Assembly (NCBI RefSeq): GCF_007997135.1
Contig: NZ_VORU01000013.1
Span: forward strand, 1 to 64,000
Source of the DNA: Aequorivita lipolytica
Lineage (GTDB): Bacteria; Bacteroidota; Bacteroidia; Flavobacteriales; Flavobacteriaceae
Direction: 5' to 3'
DNA: 64,000 bases
The notes below the pieces were generated by a model. That model saw only the letters and a program-made list of their open reading frames with translations, was not told the origin of the DNA and did not search any database. Both the position numbers and the translations under genes were made by a program. This document shows positions 17,662-25,933 of this stretch, piece after piece. The first letter of the stretch is position 1; every line of letters begins with the position of its first letter.

Positions 17662-18201
17662 TTAATCCTTAAATATTTCTCCGAAACCTTCAAGTTTGGA
17701 GACGTCCAAATCGCCACGCTCCGCAGATTTCATCAGCTTCAACATCTGGTCTGGGCGCATATTTTCACCCAGTAATCTGAATACTGCAAAACCGCGATTG
17801 TCATCGCTCGCAAAAACAATTACCTCATCAATGGCATCTTCTTCACCAGTGTACTTTAAGGTAGCGTTCCAATCATTACTTTTTATACGCGTAAGTTCTT
17901 TGTATTGTTCCTGATCAAGAATGTTTTTCAGTTCTTGGCGCTCCTTTTCAAAATCGGCTGTATCTCCTTCAATTATTGGGTAAGCAACAACATTCACCTT
18001 TTTAATCGTACTTAGAATATCCTTTTCTTCTTGGGTAAAGTTGCTACTATTTCCTTGGAGTAAACTTGCAGCAATATCCATCTTTACGAATTTATCATCA
18101 TCTTGTTTTTCTACCAAATACTTTTGAAGTGATTTATCGCTACAGGAGCTCAGTGCCATTGCCGCAAGAACTAAAGCCATAAAATATTTTACAAGTACCA
18201 T
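17662..18201 (-). CDS. DUF4252 lipoprotein
   Basis: A 179-residue protein with a lipoprotein signal (MALSSCS, lipidated Cys at residue 20) and a DUF4252 domain, recognised by the patterns 'FVKMDIAASLL', 'YKELTRIKSNDWNATLKY' and 'EVIVFASDDNRGFAVFRLLG'. It is the last gene of a four-gene unit that begins with an ECF sigma factor, and starts two bases after the previous stop. DUF4252 proteins are exported proteins of unknown role found in Bacteroidota. The pairing with a second DUF4252 gene suggests duplication within the operon. Confidence 0.85.
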   Translation of the reverse strand: MVLVKYFMALVLAAMALSSCSDKSLQKYLVEKQDDDKFVKMDIAASLLQGNSSNFTQEEKDILSTIKKVNVVAYPIIEGDTADFEKERQELKNILDQEQYKELTRIKSNDWNATLKYTGEEDAIDEVIVFASDDNRGFAVFRLLGENMRPDQMLKLMKSAERGDLDVSKLEGFGEIFKD

Positions 18202-18203
18202 AT

Positions 18204-18743
18204 TTATTGCTTTTTATTTTTGTCAATATTCTTAAGCTGTTCGCTACCGGGAACCTTTAATTCCTCAGTAAGTTTTGAAATTTGTTTCAAGTCTATATTT
18301 CCGGTAATACTCATAATAACGGTCATGGGTTTTCCATCTACAATTCCGTCCATGTGCATCAACAGCTCGCTTACAAAGTTTTCATTCTTCCCGTCTTTGC
18401 TATAAAATCTTATATTTCTTCCGTCTTCCTTTACACGCATCAATTCACCTAAATTTTGTGAACCTGAAATATATTTAGCCACAGCGGCCTCCATTTTTTT
18501 GGATACTGAAGGATTGTCTGTGGTAAAAATCTTGATGTTATCTAAGTCGTTCACCATTTTAAGATATGCCTGCGCCTCTGGATCTGAAGAGTTCAAATCC
18601 ATCTTGCTTAAAAGCTTGAACATATTTTTGGTAACCACAACAGAGGTTACATCTTTTTCGTTTTCAAAGGAATCAAAAGCGTTTTGTGCCCAAGAAACCA
18701 TCGGCGCTATTGCCAATGCTATTATTATTGTTATTTTTTTCAT
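18204..18743 (-). CDS. DUF4252 exported protein
   Basis: A 179-residue protein with a cleavable signal peptide (MKKITIIIALAIAPMVSWAQ) and a DUF4252 domain: 'SVVVTKNMFKLLSKMD', 'ELMRVKEDGRNIRFYSKD' and 'VIMSITGNIDLKQISKL'. It is soluble in the periplasm as judged from the absence of a lipobox, unlike its paralogue immediately downstream, which carries one. It probably reports or buffers an envelope signal linked to the sigma factor at the head of the operon, but this is inference from context only. Confidence 0.85.
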   Translation of the reverse strand: MKKITIIIALAIAPMVSWAQNAFDSFENEKDVTSVVVTKNMFKLLSKMDLNSSDPEAQAYLKMVNDLDNIKIFTTDNPSVSKKMEAAVAKYISGSQNLGELMRVKEDGRNIRFYSKDGKNENFVSELLMHMDGIVDGKPMTVIMSITGNIDLKQISKLTEELKVPGSEQLKNIDKNKKQ

Positions 18744-18860
18744 CGTTAATTATTGTTTATTGTTTATTTCGATTTTTTATTGATTTTAAAATTTTCAGAC
18801 GCAGAGCCAATCAACAATGCTCAGTATAAACTTTACCGCAGCGCTATCTATTTATAAAAG

Positions 18861-19298
18861 TTATTCAAAGATTTTGTCCTTTGTTCTTTCAAACTGCCCA
18901 ACAAACGTTAGTCGCTCAGTACCTTTATTAAAATTTTCTGAAAGCAGCATCATTGCTCTTTTGCTTTTCTCAAAGGTCGCCAGAGCTTCTTTTTCTTCTT
19001 GGGTATAACTGGGTTGCGAGAAGTAGAAGCTGCCCACTCCAAAAGCCACTACTAGGATTGCCGCAACAGAGTACCACCATTTTTTTGAGGTTTGTGGTTT
19101 AGTTTCCGGTAGATTAAATACCATAGTTGACCGTTCTTCTTTCGCAGCCTTTAATGCAACAAAAATGGGCTGGTATTGAACCAGATTGTCCGCAACTTTT
19201 TCATTGTTGAAATAGTCTTGCAACATTTTTTCTTCAGAAATGCTAGTTGCGCCTTCAAAATAGGCCTCCAATAATTGTTTTATTTTAACCGATTCCAT
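18861..19298 (-). CDS. Membrane-anchored anti-sigma-like protein
   Basis: A 145-residue protein with a soluble N-terminal part, 'LLEAYFEGATSISEEKMLQDYF' (quoted from about residue 9), of the kind found at the start of Bacteroidota anti-sigma factors (a short helical 'E-x-Y-x-x-G-x-x-S-x-x-E' block). It is followed by one membrane segment (about 75-92) and a periplasmic helical tail. Its start overlaps the end of the sigma-factor gene by 14 bases. It likely holds the sigma factor at the membrane until a signal arrives, but has no zinc anti-sigma motif, so this is by position. Confidence 0.7.
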   Translation of the reverse strand: MESVKIKQLLEAYFEGATSISEEKMLQDYFNNEKVADNLVQYQPIFVALKAAKEERSTMVFNLPETKPQTSKKWWYSVAAILVVAFGVGSFYFSQPSYTQEEKEALATFEKSKRAMMLLSENFNKGTERLTFVGQFERTKDKIFE

Positions 19299-19791
19299 AA
19301 TTATACTTTTTTATCATTGCCTCCCTAACTGTTTTACGTGCTCGGGAAAGAGCCACTCGCACTGCGGTTTCGTTACTATCTAGCATCTGCGCTATTTCAG
19401 AAAACTCGAATTGTTCCACATCGCGCAATTGAAGTACTATTCGCTGTTGTTCGGGTAAAGTTTCCATTATCCTAAAGACCATTTCAACCCCGTCATTCGC
19501 TTCAATATTTTTTTCAACATTTTCGGAAGTTTGATAATTGCTGTGTACAATTTTTAAATTTGATGCCTGTTTCGACTTTAATCTGTCCAGACAGTAATTC
19601 TTGGTCATCGTAATTGCAAACGCTTCGGGATTTTTATAGTTTTCAATATTTTTTTTTCCCTTCCACAATTTCAAAAACACTTCCTGTACGGCATCCTCAG
19701 CTTCGTCCTTGGAAACCAAAATCCTTTTGGCCAAGCGGTAAAGCTTATCCTTAAAGGGCATCGTTAATGCTAAAAATTCGGTTTTTTCCAT
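19285..19791 (-). CDS. ECF RNA polymerase sigma factor
   Basis: A 168-residue sigma-70 family protein. Region 2 is about residues 10-80 ('LYRLAKRILVSKDEAEDAVQ' then 'EVFLKLW', and the -10-binding helix 'NPEAFAITMTKNYCLDRLKS'). Region 4 is about 105-160 ('LPEQQRIVLQLRDVEQFEFS' then 'EIAQMLDSNETAVRVALSRAR'). It lacks region 3 as ECF factors do. It heads an operon with an anti-sigma-like protein and two DUF4252 exported proteins, which suggests that it controls an envelope response and perhaps its own operon. Target promoters cannot be inferred from one copy. Confidence 0.92.
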   Translation of the reverse strand: MEKTEFLALTMPFKDKLYRLAKRILVSKDEAEDAVQEVFLKLWKGKKNIENYKNPEAFAITMTKNYCLDRLKSKQASNLKIVHSNYQTSENVEKNIEANDGVEMVFRIMETLPEQQRIVLQLRDVEQFEFSEIAQMLDSNETAVRVALSRARKTVREAMIKKYNYGIG

Positions 19792-20134
19792 TTTGGTTGG
19801 TTGGATTATTTCGCCGTCTATTTAAATGACGAACGTATTCAAATTTTGTTACATTGATATTGTTTCAAAGGAATTCCCCACAATAAACAAATGTTCTATG
19901 ATGCAGTATTACTTGGTTTTCTGCCACGACTGCACGATTGTGTTTTTATACGATCTGCCAACATTTATTTCGATGACATTAATGTATTTCTGAACTATTT
20001 ATTCGTGAATTTGTGGCAGAATATTTCACAATGAAAAGTCTCGAAATAATTTCGACTAAAAAAGCATATTTTTACCATTGCAATATAATCCCTAATTTAC
20101 CTGTTCTAAAAGAATACCTTAATTAAACTTACTT
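19792..20134. other. Divergent intergenic region with an inverted repeat
   Basis: About 340 bases between the sigma-factor operon and the S41 peptidase gene. Apart from the palindrome described separately I see no gene or RNA. It must include both promoters. Confidence 0.5.
19920..20019. repeat. Intergenic imperfect palindrome, copy 2 of 3
   Basis: Left arm TCTGCCACGACTGCACGA and right arm TCGTGAATTTGTGGCAGA pair over 13 of 18 positions (8-bp and 5-bp perfect blocks), 60 bases apart. The right arm matches the ATTCGTGAATT-GTGG core of copies 1 and 3. Confidence 0.6.
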
Positions 20135-21529
20135 ATGAAAAGAAATATTTTCATTTCCTTTTTAGCTATTTCAGTACTTTTTGTTTCCTGTTTTGAGGAT
20201 GCTGACGACAATTTACAAACTGCTTCAACCCTTGATATTCAAAATTTTATTTATCGTGGCCTCAATTATTTCTATCTATACAAAGCAGACACTCCCGAGC
20301 TTGCGAATAACGCATTTGCAAACGATACCGAGCTAAACGATTTTTTGAACAATTATCAGACTCCTGAGACCTTGTTTGACTATTTGTTGTCGCCACAAGA
20401 TCGTTTCAGTAACCTTTTCAGCGATTTTAGAGTGATAGAAGATGCGCTAAGCGGAATAAGCCTGAGTAATGGGATGGAGTTTGGCTTGGTGCCATATTCA
20501 CCTGGCAGCAATAATGTTTTTGGGTATGTACGCTATGTACTGCCCAATACAGATGCTGAAGCAAATGGTTTGGAGCGTGGCAATCTTTTCACGACCATTG
20601 ATGGACAGCAAATAACTAGAGCAAATTTTGAAGATTTATTGGCTCCGAATAGCTACACAATTGGTTTAGCCACTTATGATGGTGCAAATTTTATTCCTAC
20701 CGGAGAAACGGCTTTGCTTAATAAAACCCAGTACAATGAAAATCCTGTTTATAAGGTGAAAACCTTGGACGTTAATGGAGAAAAGGTGGGTTACTTAATG
20801 TATAACAGTTTTATAAAAAATTATGACACCGAACTCAACAATGCTTTTGCACAATTTAAAGCAGAAGGAATTACCAATCTGGTTTTGGATTTGAGATATA
20901 ATGGTGGTGGTGCCGTGGAAACTGCTACAGATCTGGCAGGAATGATTACGGGACAGTTTAATGGACAAGTTTTTTACAAAGAGTTCTGGAATGAAGATCG
21001 CCAAGCAGAATTTGCGCAGGACGGTCTTTTTGATAGCGCAATCAGCAACGGTGCGGCAATCAACAGCCTTAACCTGACCAATGTTTATTTTCTAACTACC
21101 CAAAGAACAGCTTCTGCCAGTGAATTGGTTATAAACGGACTTAATCCATACATAAATACCGTACAGGTAGGCGATACTACCACTGGAAAGTTCCAAGCTT
21201 CCTTTTTGCTTTATGATTCGCCCGCACCCACTTTCGGAAGGCAGAATGCCAATCCAGCGCATTATTACGCAATGCTTCCGCTTGTATTCAAAACCGCCAA
21301 TGTTGCAGGAAATACTGATTATGTAGATGGGTTAGTGCCTCAAATTCCATTAAATGAAAATTATTTTAACCTCGGCCAGCTAGGCAATGAAAACGAACCG
21401 CTTCTAGCTGCTGCACTTTTTGAAATTGCCGGAAGACCTTTACCAGCGAACAGAGAGTTTCAACAATTAAAAGAATTTTCTGATAGTAAGGCGAATTCTC
21501 CGATTGATGGAAAAATGATTGGAAATTAG
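20135..21529 (+). CDS. S41-family C-terminal processing peptidase, lipoprotein
   Basis: A 464-residue protein with a lipoprotein signal (VLFVSCF, Cys19). A PDZ-like region (about 105-185) is followed by the S41 protease core: 'LVLDLRYNGGGAV' (about 248-262) and the catalytic serine in TASASELVINGL (Ser near residue 327). The nucleophile motif and the glycine-rich strand are intact. It is probably anchored to a membrane facing the periplasm, cleaving the C-termini of exported proteins. It is a single gene with no obvious partner. Confidence 0.88.
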   Translation: MKRNIFISFLAISVLFVSCFEDADDNLQTASTLDIQNFIYRGLNYFYLYKADTPELANNAFANDTELNDFLNNYQTPETLFDYLLSPQDRFSNLFSDFRVIEDALSGISLSNGMEFGLVPYSPGSNNVFGYVRYVLPNTDAEANGLERGNLFTTIDGQQITRANFEDLLAPNSYTIGLATYDGANFIPTGETALLNKTQYNENPVYKVKTLDVNGEKVGYLMYNSFIKNYDTELNNAFAQFKAEGITNLVLDLRYNGGGAVETATDLAGMITGQFNGQVFYKEFWNEDRQAEFAQDGLFDSAISNGAAINSLNLTNVYFLTTQRTASASELVINGLNPYINTVQVGDTTTGKFQASFLLYDSPAPTFGRQNANPAHYYAMLPLVFKTANVAGNTDYVDGLVPQIPLNENYFNLGQLGNENEPLLAAALFEIAGRPLPANREFQQLKEFSDSKANSPIDGKMIGN

Positions 21530-21585
21530 TCTTTCTCAAAAATAAAATAAGTTGAAGAGCTAGGAATTCCGTGGATTAACAATTT

Positions 21586-21969
21586 TTATAGTACTTTAAT
21601 TGGGTTTTTATTTTCATCTATCGCCACAAAAGTAAACTCGCCAGTTACGGCTTTCTCGCGGCTGTAAGAATACATTTCCTCAATGTATATTTCTACTTTT
21701 ACTTTTAGACTAGTGTTGCCTAAATACGAAACTTTCCCCACCAATTCCACAATAGTCCCTGCGGGAATGGGTTTGTTGAAATCAATGCGGTCTGAAGAAA
21801 CGGTTACCATTCTTTGCCGACTAAAACGCGTTGCGGCTATAAAAGCTACCTCGTCCATAAGTTGCATTGCCGCGCCGCCGAAGAGCGTGTCGTAATGGTT
21901 GGTGGTATTTGGGAAAACCGCCTTAAAAATCCTTGTTTCGGAATTTGTAATTCTATCTTCTATATTCAC
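21586..21969 (-). CDS. Acyl-CoA thioesterase (hotdog fold)
   Basis: A 127-residue protein with the hotdog acyl-CoA thioesterase pattern 'FPNTTNHYDTLFGGAAMQLMDEVA' (quoted to about residue 42) and 'DFNKPIPAGTIVELVGKV'. It hydrolyses acyl-CoA to free acid and CoA in the cytoplasm; the chain length is not predictable. The start codon overlaps the stop of the upstream LOV-like gene by four bases, so the two are probably co-translated. Confidence 0.87.
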   Translation of the reverse strand: MNIEDRITNSETRIFKAVFPNTTNHYDTLFGGAAMQLMDEVAFIAATRFSRQRMVTVSSDRIDFNKPIPAGTIVELVGKVSYLGNTSLKVKVEIYIEEMYSYSREKAVTGEFTFVAIDENKNPIKVL

Positions 21970-22532
21970 AGCAACTCTGTTTCCAAAGCCAAATAATGAG
22001 TGGTTAACCCCGCTGAAAGTAATGGGAAAATCTGTATTTTACACCAATACTCTCTTTGATCTTTCTTATAGTTTAACACTTCTTCGGTAAAGGGTTCGCC
22101 TCTTTGAAGTTTTTCTCTTATTGATGCTTTTACTTGGGTTGAAGTTTCATTGCCCTGAAGAAAAGAAGGCGTTTTCCCAATAGCATAACTTTCGGAATAT
22201 CCGGTCATTTTAAAAAAACCATTGTTTGCCCAAACAATCTTTTGTGAAAAATCAGTAACAATAAGTGCATCGTAGCTTTTGGTTAGTATTTCGGAAAGGT
22301 TTGCTTTCCAGTGAAATTGGTTTGCCAATAGCGTAAGTGAAGCTCTGTCTTTTTGCCGTGTTTCCAAAAGTGCCGTCGGCTTAAAAAATTCAGCAGAAAG
22401 CCCCCAACTTTTTAATGGAGACAAATATGTCTGGGGTTCAATTATATTGAAATACTTCTCACGTTGCTGTTCGCTCAACGATTGTAGGAAAACGTCTAGT
22501 CCAGCCATATCCCATAAATTATAATTTGCCAT
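21966..22532 (-). CDS. LOV-like PAS domain protein lacking the photoactive cysteine
   Basis: A 188-residue protein with a helical N-terminus (1-75) and one PAS domain (about 80-185) of the LOV type: 'IVTDFSQKIVWANNGFFKMTGY', 'GKTPSFLQG' (119-127), 'VKASIREKLQRGEPFTEEVLN' and 'YKKDQREYW'. In photosensory LOV domains the same place reads G-R-N-C-R-F-L-Q; here the flavin-binding cysteine is Pro122. No output domain follows. The protein may still bind a flavin and sense redox, or bind something else. It is coupled to the thioesterase gene by a four-base overlap. Confidence 0.85.
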   Translation of the reverse strand: MANYNLWDMAGLDVFLQSLSEQQREKYFNIIEPQTYLSPLKSWGLSAEFFKPTALLETRQKDRASLTLLANQFHWKANLSEILTKSYDALIVTDFSQKIVWANNGFFKMTGYSESYAIGKTPSFLQGNETSTQVKASIREKLQRGEPFTEEVLNYKKDQREYWCKIQIFPLLSAGLTTHYLALETELL

Positions 22533-22633
22533 AAATACCTTATTAATTTTTCTATAAACCTATTATTTAACTATTTCCGAAAGGTTAATGTTGATATATT
22601 AGTGAAATGATGTTTTGACTTCTTTTAGATACT

Positions 22634-22670
22634 TTGAAAGAATCCATTAATAATTAATAGATTCTTTCGT
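22634..22670 (-). terminator. Terminator-like hairpin after the B12 surface-protein gene
   Basis: A perfect 9-bp stem GAAAGAATC / GATTCTTTC with a 15-base A+T loop. It sits just past the minus-strand operon end. The T tract is weak. Confidence 0.5.
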
Positions 22671-22691
22671 AGCATCTTTTGCTAATTCAAA

Positions 22692-23747
22692 CTATTCATT
22701 AAAATAAATTCCACCCGGAACAATTCCAGTTTGGAAATCCTGTATTTGCTGATTCGTTGAAAGATCAAATATTTTTAATGAACCTTTACTTGCATAATCG
22801 TCCGCATCGGTAGCATAAAGTAGTCCGTCCTTTGCTTGAAGCACATAAAAGAATCCGCTTATAATATCGGTTCCTGGCAATGCAATTGCAGAGCTATTTA
22901 GTTTATAAACTTTACCATCCAAAGAATAGAAAAGGTTGGTTCCGTCCATTGTTAAATTCGACGGGTGTTCGGTGGCGCCAAAACTATATGTATTAGAAAC
23001 TTGTCCGCTGGAAAGATCAATTTTCACTAAAGATCCCGCAGTTTCATTTCCCGTATAACTAGGGTTTCCACCGCACAACACAAATAACGAATTTCCTGCG
23101 ACTACCATTGAATTAGGAACATCGCCAACAGTAATGGAACTTTCAACAGAGTTCCCTGAAATAACGGAAATCAAATTATTTTGACCAAAACCACCTTGAT
23201 GTGCAACATAAATTTTGTTGCTATATGCAACCATCTTTTCAGGTCCAAAAGGCACAGAGACTGAAGCGGAAATAGTATTGGTCCTTAGATCAAAAACAGC
23301 TACGTAATCGTCATTATTATCATTTGGATCGCCCCAATCTGTAACGTAACCTTTATTGCCGTCTGCACCTATAAAATAACGTGGATTCTGCAATCCTGTA
23401 TTTATTGAATCGACGCTTTTAAAAGAATAACGATTAGCAATTACTATTTTTTGTGAGTTACTAACCACTATATAAGCATTATCATCCTGAAAGCCCATAG
23501 ATTGCACTATGTTACCAAGTTCTTTTCCATTTACAGTTCTATAAATATTTTGAGCCACCGTACTATAATCTTCAGAAATATATGTAATAGTGCCGCTTCC
23601 GTTGTTAAAAGGTCCCTCGTTGGTAATCAAAATTCCTTTTTCAAAAGCCTCTGGAATGGATTCGGGCTGGACATCATCGTCATTGCTACAGGATATAAAA
23701 AGCAAAGTAGTTAAGGAAATAAACAGTAATTTTTTCATGATTTTCAT
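22692..23747 (-). CDS. BtuG-like surface lipoprotein (DUF5074/YncE-type beta-propeller)
   Basis: A 351-residue protein with a lipoprotein signal (LLFISCSNDDD, Cys20; the Ser/Asp-rich residues after Cys are typical of surface-exposed lipoproteins in Bacteroidota). The rest is a series of repeated strands of the YncE/DUF5074 beta-propeller type ('IVIANRYSFKSVDSINTGLQ', 'VAVFDLRTNTISASVSVPFG', 'GSLKIFDLSTNQQIQDFQTG'). It follows btuB by four bases behind a cobalamin riboswitch. In Bacteroides thetaiotaomicron, BtuG is a DUF5074-type propeller that captures B12 for BtuB. By family and position this is most likely its flavobacterial counterpart. Confidence 0.78.
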   Translation of the reverse strand: MKIMKKLLFISLTTLLFISCSNDDDVQPESIPEAFEKGILITNEGPFNNGSGTITYISEDYSTVAQNIYRTVNGKELGNIVQSMGFQDDNAYIVVSNSQKIVIANRYSFKSVDSINTGLQNPRYFIGADGNKGYVTDWGDPNDNNDDYVAVFDLRTNTISASVSVPFGPEKMVAYSNKIYVAHQGGFGQNNLISVISGNSVESSITVGDVPNSMVVAGNSLFVLCGGNPSYTGNETAGSLVKIDLSSGQVSNTYSFGATEHPSNLTMDGTNLFYSLDGKVYKLNSSAIALPGTDIISGFFYVLQAKDGLLYATDADDYASKGSLKIFDLSTNQQIQDFQTGIVPGGIYFNE

Positions 23748-23751
23748 TTAA

Positions 23752-25584
23752 TTATATTTTAAAGGTTAAGAATATTTCAAAATTTCTAGAGGGCATTGGC
23801 CGATAGGCAACGTTCTCGTAATAGGTGTCAAAAACATTTTTAATTCTGCCACCAAAAGTTAAGCTTGGTTCAAAAGGCAATGTGTATTCTGCTCCAAAAT
23901 TTAATATGGAATGCGACTCAACAATTTCACTATTGTCCGTGGTTGTAAAGGCGTCACCATTAAATAATCCTTGAGCGAATGCAGAAAATTTATCAAAATT
24001 ATACTGCAACGTAGCAACAGTTTTGTGGAATGGAACATAAATAAGCTGCTTCTCTTTTGCTAAATCTTCCGCTTTGGTATATGAGTAATTTGCAGTAAAA
24101 TCCAAAGTTTGTTGGTTGCCGAATTTCAGAAAATAACCCACAACGGCTTCAACTCCATAATTTCTAGTTTTTTGAATATTTGTTGGTTCCCAAAGACCAC
24201 CGTTTCCGGGAATCCATTTAATTAAATCTTCCGAAGAAATATAATAGGCAGCAAGATCAGCTTTCAGATTCCCGATTGACAACTCCTGCCCCAATTCAAA
24301 TTGATAGGAAGTTTCCGGCTCTAAGTTAACATTACCCCCGGCGTACCAGAACAAATCGTTGAAAGTAGGCACGCGATAGTTTTTTGAACCATTTAAACGA
24401 AGCGCGTACTTTTTTGAAATGCTCCATTTTGCATCTGCTGAAAAAAGCAATGGATTATCAAAATCATTTAAAAATTCCTTCCGAAGATTAATTCCGTAAT
24501 TAAACTTTTCAGAAATTTTATGATTCATCAAAACTACGGCAGCCAAGGTTTTTCGGGAATTTTCCCCAACATTATCTCCTTCCGCCGTAACATAAGTATA
24601 TTCCAACTTACCATTTATTCGAAGCTTTTTTAGAAGAAAAATCTCAGACTGAAACGCTCCTATAAAAGTGTTTGCTTTCCCTCCGCCATAATACGGTTTT
24701 TCACTATCGGGATAATAGCTGTATTGTTCAAAAAGGTGCGCCACACTCGCTTTGCTTGTAAAAAGCCCAAATTTTTGCTGCAATTGCCAAAGGTTTCTTG
24801 TGGCAATATCTTTATAAGCGTCTTTGCCAATTGTGTTCAAACTGCCCGAAAAATTACGGTCGTTATAAGTGTAGTCGGAATTCCAAGTAGCAATGCCGCG
24901 ATTCAATTTTCGAGCTTCATTAATTTTTGCCGAAAAACGCAAAAACTCACCGTGTGTATTTTCTTGATTTTTTCCAACGTAGTTATAATCATTTTTAGAA
25001 CTTATAAAATCAAGCCCCACGTTTAAATAATGATCGCCCCAAGTTTGGGTTGTACTAGCATTTGCGCCCATTGTAGAAAAGCTTCCATAGCGCAAACCAA
25101 TTTCAGTAGTATCTATTTTTTCGAAAGAATATGTATTATTCAAATGAATGCTTCCGCCCACGGCACCGCTGCCGTATTGCACACCTCCGCCTCCGCTTCT
25201 AATAGTAATTTCATTGTAATTTAAAGGCGAAATTATATTGAAATCAGTTTGTCCGGTAAAGACTGAATTAATATTAATTCCGTTCCAAATAACAGCTGTT
25301 TGTGCAGCATTCGTTCCGCGGAATGAAGGTGATGCTACCATCCCAAAACCATTTTCCTTAAAATATATTGAAGAATTATACCGAAGTGTTTCGGTGAGCG
25401 AAGTTGCATTCCTTTCAACAATGGAATCATTGAGTTTTTCAAGCTTGAAACCTTTTGAAAACCGAATAAGTTTAGAATCTGTTAACATAACTTCGGGCAA
25501 CTGCTGGATACTATCAAGTTGTGCGTACGATGAAACCGTGCACAGAAAAATAGCCAAAATTATATGGTAAAAGTTTTGCTTCAT
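23752..25584 (-). CDS. btuB: TonB-dependent vitamin B12 receptor
   Basis: A 610-residue outer-membrane receptor with a signal peptide (MKQNFYHIILAIFLCTVSSYAQ). A plug domain (about 50-160) contains 'SFRGTNAAQTAVIWNGININ' and 'RSGGGGVQYGSGAVGGSIHL'. A beta-barrel follows, ending in the aromatic strand 'NFEIFLTFKI'. The TonB box is not obvious. Size matches the short B12/siderophore receptor class. The cobalamin riboswitch immediately upstream and the BtuG-like gene behind it define the substrate as cobalamin. Import needs TonB-ExbBD energy, encoded elsewhere, and the BtuFCD proteins encoded divergently. Confidence 0.9.
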   Translation of the reverse strand: MKQNFYHIILAIFLCTVSSYAQLDSIQQLPEVMLTDSKLIRFSKGFKLEKLNDSIVERNATSLTETLRYNSSIYFKENGFGMVASPSFRGTNAAQTAVIWNGININSVFTGQTDFNIISPLNYNEITIRSGGGGVQYGSGAVGGSIHLNNTYSFEKIDTTEIGLRYGSFSTMGANASTTQTWGDHYLNVGLDFISSKNDYNYVGKNQENTHGEFLRFSAKINEARKLNRGIATWNSDYTYNDRNFSGSLNTIGKDAYKDIATRNLWQLQQKFGLFTSKASVAHLFEQYSYYPDSEKPYYGGGKANTFIGAFQSEIFLLKKLRINGKLEYTYVTAEGDNVGENSRKTLAAVVLMNHKISEKFNYGINLRKEFLNDFDNPLLFSADAKWSISKKYALRLNGSKNYRVPTFNDLFWYAGGNVNLEPETSYQFELGQELSIGNLKADLAAYYISSEDLIKWIPGNGGLWEPTNIQKTRNYGVEAVVGYFLKFGNQQTLDFTANYSYTKAEDLAKEKQLIYVPFHKTVATLQYNFDKFSAFAQGLFNGDAFTTTDNSEIVESHSILNFGAEYTLPFEPSLTFGGRIKNVFDTYYENVAYRPMPSRNFEIFLTFKI

Positions 25585-25627
25585 AATTCAACCTTTATCC
25601 CGAAAGTTTGATGTGTTTATGTTATGA

Positions 25628-25800
25628 ATTTGGCAGGTCTCCTGGCTTGTCTTTTGTGCTACCTTCCCATTCCGATAACGATCGGAACAGTGGTTTTTGA
25701 AGAATGCACGCCCGAATAATAATTCGGACCGACTTACAGTTGCGGGAACAGCATAGGATTTACGATTGTTGAATTAAGATTGCCGATTTTTAATTTTCGT
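25628..25800 (-). promoter_or_regulatory. Cobalamin (vitamin B12) riboswitch
   Basis: On the minus strand the leader carries the B12 riboswitch signatures in order: GCTGTTCCCGCAACTGTAAG (B12-box type core), then AACCACTG, then ATGGGAAGGT (GGGAAG block), then AGCCAGGAGACCTGCC near the btuB start codon. It lies in the leader of btuB and should switch off btuB and the BtuG-like gene when B12 is abundant. Its direction excludes direct control of the plus-strand btuFCD genes. Confidence 0.92.
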
Positions 25801-25880
25801 CAAACATTATCACAATAGTTCACCTATTTCCCTTTTAAGAGCGTTTTCAGTTGTAGAAAACAGCTCACCAAAATTCATTG

Positions 25881-25913
25881 CAAAAATAGCTTTTAAATAC
25901 TAGTTCACCCAAA
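25881..25913 (-). promoter_or_regulatory. Putative promoter of the riboswitch-controlled btuB operon
   Basis: On the minus strand TTTG (25910-25913), 21 bases, then TATTTTTG (25881-25888), close to the Bacteroidetes -33/-7 pattern. It would start the RNA shortly before the riboswitch. Confidence 0.5.
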
Positions 25914-25933
25914 CAAAACCATTATTTTTGAAA

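Noticed and set aside
25923-25930. Plus-strand TATTTTTG box just before btuF, suggesting a leaderless btuFCD transcript
   Set aside because: The start site would fall inside or after the ATG; a chance match in A+T-rich DNA is more likely.
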